In this document: one piece after another, positions 35,007-39,917 of the stretch
Layout of the letters: every line of letters starts with the position of its first letter
Position numbering within the stretch: the first letter of the stretch is position 1
NCBI GenBank assembly: GCA_036939975.1
Contig: JALLPB010000317.1
Coordinates: 1-39,917, forward strand
Length of the DNA: 39,917 nucleotides
Reading direction: 5' to 3'
Origin: Cyclostephanos tholiformis
Taxonomy: Eukaryota; Bacillariophyta; Thalassiosirophyceae; Thalassiosirales; Thalassiosiraceae
The notes under the pieces: generated by a model
What the model was told of the DNA's origin: nothing
Database searches by the model: none
The model's input: the letters and a program-made list of their open reading frames with translations, nothing else
Position numbers and translations under genes: made by a program

Positions 35007-36180
35007 TTAAGCCTCAAACTCGTCACCATCAACATAGTGGCCCATGTCAGGGTCTATCGGGATGTCGTTTGGCAAGATATTTGTGTTGTGACCCAGGAAA
35101 AGGAGGGCAACTTTATTGGAGTCTGCTTTGAGGGCTTCCAGGTGTTGGTTTTGTATTTTTTCAGTGTCCCGGAGGTAAGATCAGTATGAATCTCCCTGCC
35201 AGCGGAGTCGCGACTTGATAAAATCTGGTGCTTTCCCGGCTTGGTCTAGGAGTACAACTGCCCATACCCGGCCTGAGTGAGAAGACCACTGTGAGGTCGG
35301 GATGTGTAAAAGCAGCCACGCTTTGAAGAGTGGATGCTATTTTTGCTGCAGTGAGATATTTCTTTTCGCCTGATGCACTGACATAGACCGCGAGAGGCTC
35401 AGAGGTATCGCTCTGATTTATTCTCATTGCTCGTTCAATTATTCGGAGCGCCGCATGCACGGGGCAAATGTCAGGGTGCTCACTGTCTGCAACTATTGTG
35501 ATCGTCTGCCCATTTCGCCTATTTTTTTGTATCCTGAACGTGATTACAAGGCGCATTACCAATGTTGGATCGCAATTTTTTCTTGGATTTATTGCTCTGT
35601 TATTCTTGTCTCAGAAGGCCCAATCAGAAGGGAGGAATGCTTTAATGACACGTTTGCCTGAAGGGTACTCGTGATAGTCGACTTTGGCTTGTGAAGTCTG
35701 TGCATACTCTGCCACCCGGAAGCCACATATTCGGACAAGGCAGAAGAAATCAAATATTGCACGGTCGAGTGAATCTTTTGTCAAGTTAGCCGCATTTGTT
35801 CCCATTTGTGCAAACATTGCATTCATAATCGGACTTCGTTGGTTGGCAACCCATTCTTCACTTTCAATTGCATTAATTATCTTGACGTTAATGTCTTGTT
35901 TATCCGCAAGATTGACGGGGGGATGAAAGCCTCGTAGCTGAAAAAGCTCGTTAATACTGGTAATATAACCTCGTATTGTTTTTGCCTTGCAAGCCGTGTC
36001 TGCAAGCAGGTTTTGCACAAAACATGCGATGATACGGCTATATCCTTTGTGGCTGCCGCAGGGATCAGGTATTTTCTTATCATTACACCATTTCAGGTAG
36101 ACAGCCTGCCTAAATCTCCCGGTGCCAATGCTCTTATCTGGTTTAATTCGGGACACTGTTTTGTCAACAGTATTTCCCAA
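35007..36180 (-). pseudogene. Tyrosine recombinase of the YR retrotransposon
   Basis: The N-terminal SAM-like region includes GRFRQAVYLKWCNDKKI and AKTIRGYITSINELF. The first catalytic Arg lies in LVRICGFRVAEYAQ. After a TGA at 35611-35613 the same frame continues (RIQKNRRNGQTITIV). An indel near 35285-35300 moves the rest to another frame, with SSHSGRVWAV (His and Arg of H-x-x-R) and RLRWQGDSY, whose Tyr (35184-35186) is the expected nucleophile. A TGA at 35181-35183 comes directly after it. The tail then reads SYLRDTEKIQNQHLEALKAD and ends at TAA 35007-35009. The tetrad is present but cannot be made as one protein. The enzyme would insert the circular cDNA. Confidence 0.85.
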
Positions 36181-38519
36181 ATGAAGGAGAGCAGCTTGCG
36201 ACTCGGCTGGTAGAAATGACAGAGATGGAGTTCCTTGTGGTTCTGTTTGATGGTGGCGAAATTGTAGGTTGGGGGTGAATTAGGTGAGCTGGTTGATGAG
36301 TTCTTCATTCTCGAAATATCATCTGCAATTATGTTTGTGTGTGTGCTAATCCACTTTGCATTAATGCCAAGCCTTGTGTTGATTAGGAGTCCGCAGAAAA
36401 ATCTAGCAAGTGCCCGGCCAATAATGGACGTCTTCGATGTATGGAGTGTCCAATTTTTTGCACTCGTATTATCAGTTACGCATAGGACTGTCGGATGAGG
36501 GTCATCAGCTACCCCCCCATCCTGGTTTAGGGCTACGAGTGAACCACAGTAATTTAATATCACTGTCACATACTCGAGCACGTTGATAGAGATGAGCCTG
36601 TTGTCTTGTTTGCTTTTTATATGCAGCAGCGTTTTTTCTACGATTTCCAGAGGGAATGCCAGGTGCCACCAGAACTTAAATTCTGTGGAGTAGCCCCCGC
36701 ACGCAAGGAGGGAACTATCACCAAATGCTAATGCAGTCGGCGTTCTTGGAATGAGGAATGCTATTGGTGTTTTGAAATTTATTCCTGAGTCAGGCCTCAA
36801 TGCCTGCTGAATGAAGTCCAGTTCTTTTCTCATTGATTCGTTGATGGGGAAGAGGGTTTTACTCATGTTCACCATCCGTGCCGCAGTTCTTAGAGCAAAA
36901 TTTATTTCTTTAACACTTTTGCTTGAGCTCATAACGAAATGCTTTGCTTTTATTTTTTTGATGATGTTTCTGAATTCTTGGGATGATGACGCAAGCAGGC
37001 GCTTGTTCGTTTGCAATGCAAATGTGAGGGAAGTGTATAAATGGGACATAATCTTGAAAATCCAAAGCGCACCTTTGCCGAGTCTTGCGATTTTACCAAT
37101 TAAATTTTGCATGTCTTTTGCTCGAAAGAATTTTCTGCACCTCGGCCATTTATGCAAAAGCTCTTTGACTTGGTTGCAATACTCTTGGGGAAGTCCAACA
37201 GTCATTGTATCCGTGTCGATCGTGAGTCCAAGCACAACTTGCTTTGGACTTATTGATGTGGTCCACCACTTTTTGAGAGACAGGGGGCATTGCCGCACAG
37301 CAACATCAGGGTCTCCACAGACTGTGAAAATACTTTCGATAGTTGCGGCAAGAAGTTTTAATACGTATTCTTTGCCTCCTCCTGCGGACAGGATATCATC
37401 CACATATATATTTCCTTTTGGGGGAATTATCGTTCCATCTTGCTGGATCACTCCTTGGTTGATTGGGCAGGATCGCGCTTGCTTTTTGTTTGCTGCCGAC
37501 TCTTTCCAAATTAGTGTATTTAAGAGCGTGTCATGTTTTTTGACAAGTGCTGCTGCATTAGCCATGTGTATTGGTACCATGGCTTCTATCGCTCTTCGCA
37601 AGGGTTCCCAACTGCTGGTGGAGGTATTTGATCCAAAAACATGGCTCGTCGTGAGGAAGTACAATTTTTTTGCCACGAATCCGAAGGCCCCAGTAATATC
37701 TGCCAAAATTCGTGCAAATCTAAAGCATGCAGTGATTTCTGCCAGGGCTATAAAAATAGTTTCGTATGGGTAGCTGATTCTCCAATTGTAGATATTGATA
37801 AGGAGTTTTTCTTTTGCTTTGCCAAAATCGATAAGGGCCTCCGTATCCGTTGGCGTGACTTAGTTAAGGACGATCTGCTTGGGAGTGTCTTTGGTTGAAC
37901 CATCCCATATTATTCATGGGTCTTTTCCGGGCTTGACTTGAATTGCTTGTGGCGTGCTACGGCAAAAAGGTGAGAAGTGAAGGACCCAAGGATTTAGAGG
38001 AATAATGTGGCTGTGCTTTTCTTCTTTGTTCATGGTCGACGCTACGAGTTCGGGGTACATCGAGAAGGTATGTTGGTTCCCTTTAGCAATGATCTCCCTT
38101 TTCATTTTTGTAGGCTCACTTAAAACGAGATGGGATGGGCATCCCTGCGTCAGGATACATTTAATGTGAGCGGCGTCTTGCTGACTGATGTACGGGGCAA
38201 CTGTTGCAAGTAATTTTTTCTCATCTTGCGATTCTCCAACATATTCTCCTTTCATAAAACAGACTAGCATGCCTGGGTGGAGCCCATAATAGATTATCCC
38301 AGTGGTTGCCAAGTCTACTCTGGCTTGTGATATTGTCTCTTGGGATTCATAATCGTAGCGCGGGTTTGTCAGTTGGGTAAAGTTCAAGTTCCGTAGCCGG
38401 AGGACATCACAAGTCATGGCACAATATAGTTTGTTGAGAACCATTATGTTTGCCACACATGCAGGTGAGAGGTAACTTTCTTCTTTTTTCATTAACAGCT
38501 TAACCCCTATTGGAACCAA
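36093..38519 (-). pseudogene. YR-retrotransposon reverse transcriptase-RNase H
   Basis: One frame runs the whole length, interrupted only by TGA (37914-37916) and TAA (37860-37862). The fingers region has VKPGKDP before the TGA and IIWDGSTKD after it. The palm has GNIYVDDILSAGG with the catalytic Asp pair. A GLTIDTDTMTVGLP segment and a DIRS-style connection follow. RNase H shows ALAFGDSSLLACGG, ISINVLEYVTV, CVTDNTSAKNW and NIIADDISR, a complete D-E-D-D set. The frame opens at a TTG, so the true N-terminus is unknown. It is intact apart from the two stops. Confidence 0.85.
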
Positions 38520-38783
38520 AAACTATCCCTCCATAGATGTTCTACGTAGGAATAGTATGTTTTTTCTTGTTTTGGCACACAACNACCCTTAGATAACTCT
38601 TAGTTACCTCTCTGACGTCAATTGATATTAAGGCCGTAGAACCTAAACACCCTCACCAACGATTCCACCCGCCCAGCGCTGCTCTCCCGCCTCGTTGAAA
38701 GGTGAAAATAATTATTGAAGGCGCACATCATCATTTACTACCTCCGCCACCGCTGCCACCCGTGACGCCCACAAGTGATCACC
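38520..38783. other. Spacer upstream of YR pol, with one N
   Basis: One unresolved base lies at 38584. In the pol frame a TAG lies near 38541-38543, so pol does not extend further. No gag is visible. Confidence 0.5.
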
Positions 38784-39260
38784 ATGCCCGGCCCCGGGGC
38801 GACTGATCCCACGGATCTGCGTGCACATGCTCGTGCACATCTCAGCCTATCCAGGCAGCTCAAGCAGATGCGTCACGAGACTCCTCATATGCTTGACGAG
38901 TATGATGGTGATGGCAATGGTTGCGGCAGTCGTCGCATCTGCCTCCTCTGCCTCTGCCCTCATTGTACCATCGCCGCTTACGACGACGATGACGCGATGG
39001 CGTCGGCACTGCATCACGTATTTGACGATGGTCAAGGGGAGGATGCCGTCATCATCCAGGAATGACGTCATCACGATAGTCCCCTCAGCCTCCTCATCCT
39101 CCTCCACTTCCTTTTCTTAGTCCGAGGAGGTGGAGGGGGGGGGGAAGGGGAACGACGGAAAGGTCCAACGACCGCGACCGCTCCTCGATGAGGCATTCTC
39201 AAACCTCTATGACGGGCAAAGGTACGAGACGATCCTCGTCGGTCTGTGTATGAGATCGTC
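38784..39260 (+). pseudogene. Possible host gene fragment next to the right repeat
   Basis: An ATG in good context (CACCATGCCCGG, 38784) opens a 93-residue frame to 39065. It is GC-rich and has a Cys-rich piece, RRICLLCLCPHC. A strong pyrimidine tract ending in TTCTTAG at 39120, and a further open stretch (LLDEAFSNLYDGQRYETIL, about 39180-39236), suggest a second exon cut by the right 235-bp repeat at 39283. I could not find a matching donor. No family is recognised. It may be the broken 5' end of a host gene. Confidence 0.3.
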
Positions 39261-39282
39261 AATGACTGATTGGAGACAAATG

Positions 39283-39517
39283 CTTTTCCTTTTGGGAGGA
39301 AAAACTCATTGCGCCTTAAGTTGCAACACAGAGCTTCTCTGTCGACTAGAAGGCAATGAAAGGCTAACAAACTTGAGCTACAATTAGATAAACGAAGTAA
39401 ACCACTAGTAAATCGCCATGCATCAAAATGGGGTTTTACTTTTTGGTTTACTTAGCTAATTGGGTGTCTGTAACATGTTACACGACCCCCGAGCTCTGGT
39501 TTTTATGCCAAATCTCA
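39283..39517 (+). repeat. 235-bp interspersed direct repeat, right copy
   Basis: This copy is collinear with 34555-34789, with scattered substitutions and small indels, at roughly 70-80% identity by eye. It contains CATGTTACACG and GGTTTACTTAGCTAATTGGG where the left copy has diverged. The sequence after 39517 is not repeated at the left. Confidence 0.7.
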
Positions 39518-39917
39518 GGGAGCGGTGGGTGGGTGAAAATTTTTTGTGATAACGATGGGATTTCACTTTGATGTGAAGCCAAAGTGGAATAATGAGGCTA
39601 AGTTTCCAATGATGGCTTCATTCTCGCCCTCGCCTCTTTCAACATCTTTGGCTTTCATGGAGTTGGTCCACGCCAAGAAAATGTGTGTTCCCGAGCCATT
39701 TTCAGAACTTTCTTCGTTCTTCTAACGCGCTCCCGCCAAGTCGGTTTGGGAAGCGTAAGTCTAATGGGAGTCCATGGCCTCAGGAAGAATTTTCTGGTAA
39801 AAAATCAGGTGTCACAATGCCGTCTCACAGCATGAGATGCTATGACATCGAATAGAGGGCTGGGGGTGATTAGCCCCACTTTTTGTGCTTATGTTACAGT
39901 GTTATTTAGCTAGTATT
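39518..39917. other. Unassigned right edge
   Basis: I see no open frame above background and no known element in these 400 bases. Confidence 0.5.

Larger units (their letters stand above)
35007..38519 (-). mobile_element. Tyrosine-recombinase retrotransposon (DIRS/Ngaro-like), dead
   Basis: The minus strand encodes RT-RNase H (38519-36093) overlapping by 88 bp with a tyrosine recombinase ORF (36180-35007). RT plus RNase H plus YR without an integrase defines DIRS-type elements. No methyltransferase domain is seen. No gag is recognised upstream. Four stops and one frameshift disable it. Possible terminal repeats are the 235-bp copies at 34555 and 39283, though their spacing to the ORFs is uneven. 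Confidence 0.8.

Noticed and set aside
36811..37773. 320-residue plus-strand frame opposite the YR pol
   Set aside because: The minus strand carries a complete set of RT and RNase H motifs, so the plus frame is a shadow.
35007..38519. TGA as a sense codon (alternative genetic code)
   Set aside because: Host genes here use TGA as their normal stop (USP, coiled-coil and TMEM223-like genes), and the transposon also has TAA and frameshifts.

Overview
The window looks like nuclear DNA of a diatom, probably a centric species. The best clue is a DNA gyrase A gene whose N-terminus carries a signal peptide ending in an ASAF-type cleavage motif, the import signal for secondary red-alga-derived plastids. 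Host genes have short GT-AG introns (66-156 nt). The two large transposon families resemble diatom Ty1/copia (CoDi-like) and non-LTR elements. Genus and species cannot be fixed from the sequence alone.

Layout. 1-6487 (minus) is a decayed non-LTR retrotransposon (LINE) running off the left edge. It joins abruptly, inside an integrase gene, a truncated copia copy A (6488-9335). Copia copy B (about 9145-14764) is complete from end to end but dead. A and B are in tandem and appear to share the LTR at about 9145-9335. 15263-16210 (minus) is a divergent cyclophilin-like protein, head to head with plastid gyrA (16503-19697, four exons). 19698-22139 is a 2.4-kb non-coding stretch with degenerate tandem repeats, an assembly gap and a duplicated 34-mer.

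A compact host-gene block follows. It holds a four-exon membrane-anchored Rossmann/GT-B-like protein (22140-23963, minus), a TMEM223-like mitochondrial membrane protein (24271-25341), a PDK1-like kinase (25383-26567, minus), a two-exon coiled-coil protein with a Cys/His-rich tail (26815-29032), an alpha/beta hydrolase (29103-30602, minus) and a USP-type deubiquitinase (about 30601-34416). Genes here alternate as divergent and convergent pairs with very small gaps (41 and 70 bp between convergent stops).

35007-38519 (minus) is a tyrosine-recombinase retrotransposon (DIRS/Ngaro-like: RT-RNase H plus YR) disabled by TGA/TAA stops and a frameshift. It lies between two diverged 235-bp direct repeats (34555-34789 and 39283-39517). 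A short coding-like fragment sits at 38784-39260.

Main observations: the shared-LTR tandem copia array; a clear CpG-deamination signature (TG in one copy opposite CA in the other) that has destroyed catalytic codons; and TGA stops shared by both gag copies. These point to cytosine-methylation-driven decay of transposons in this genome. Coordinates of introns and element ends were derived by eye from splice motifs and frame continuity.
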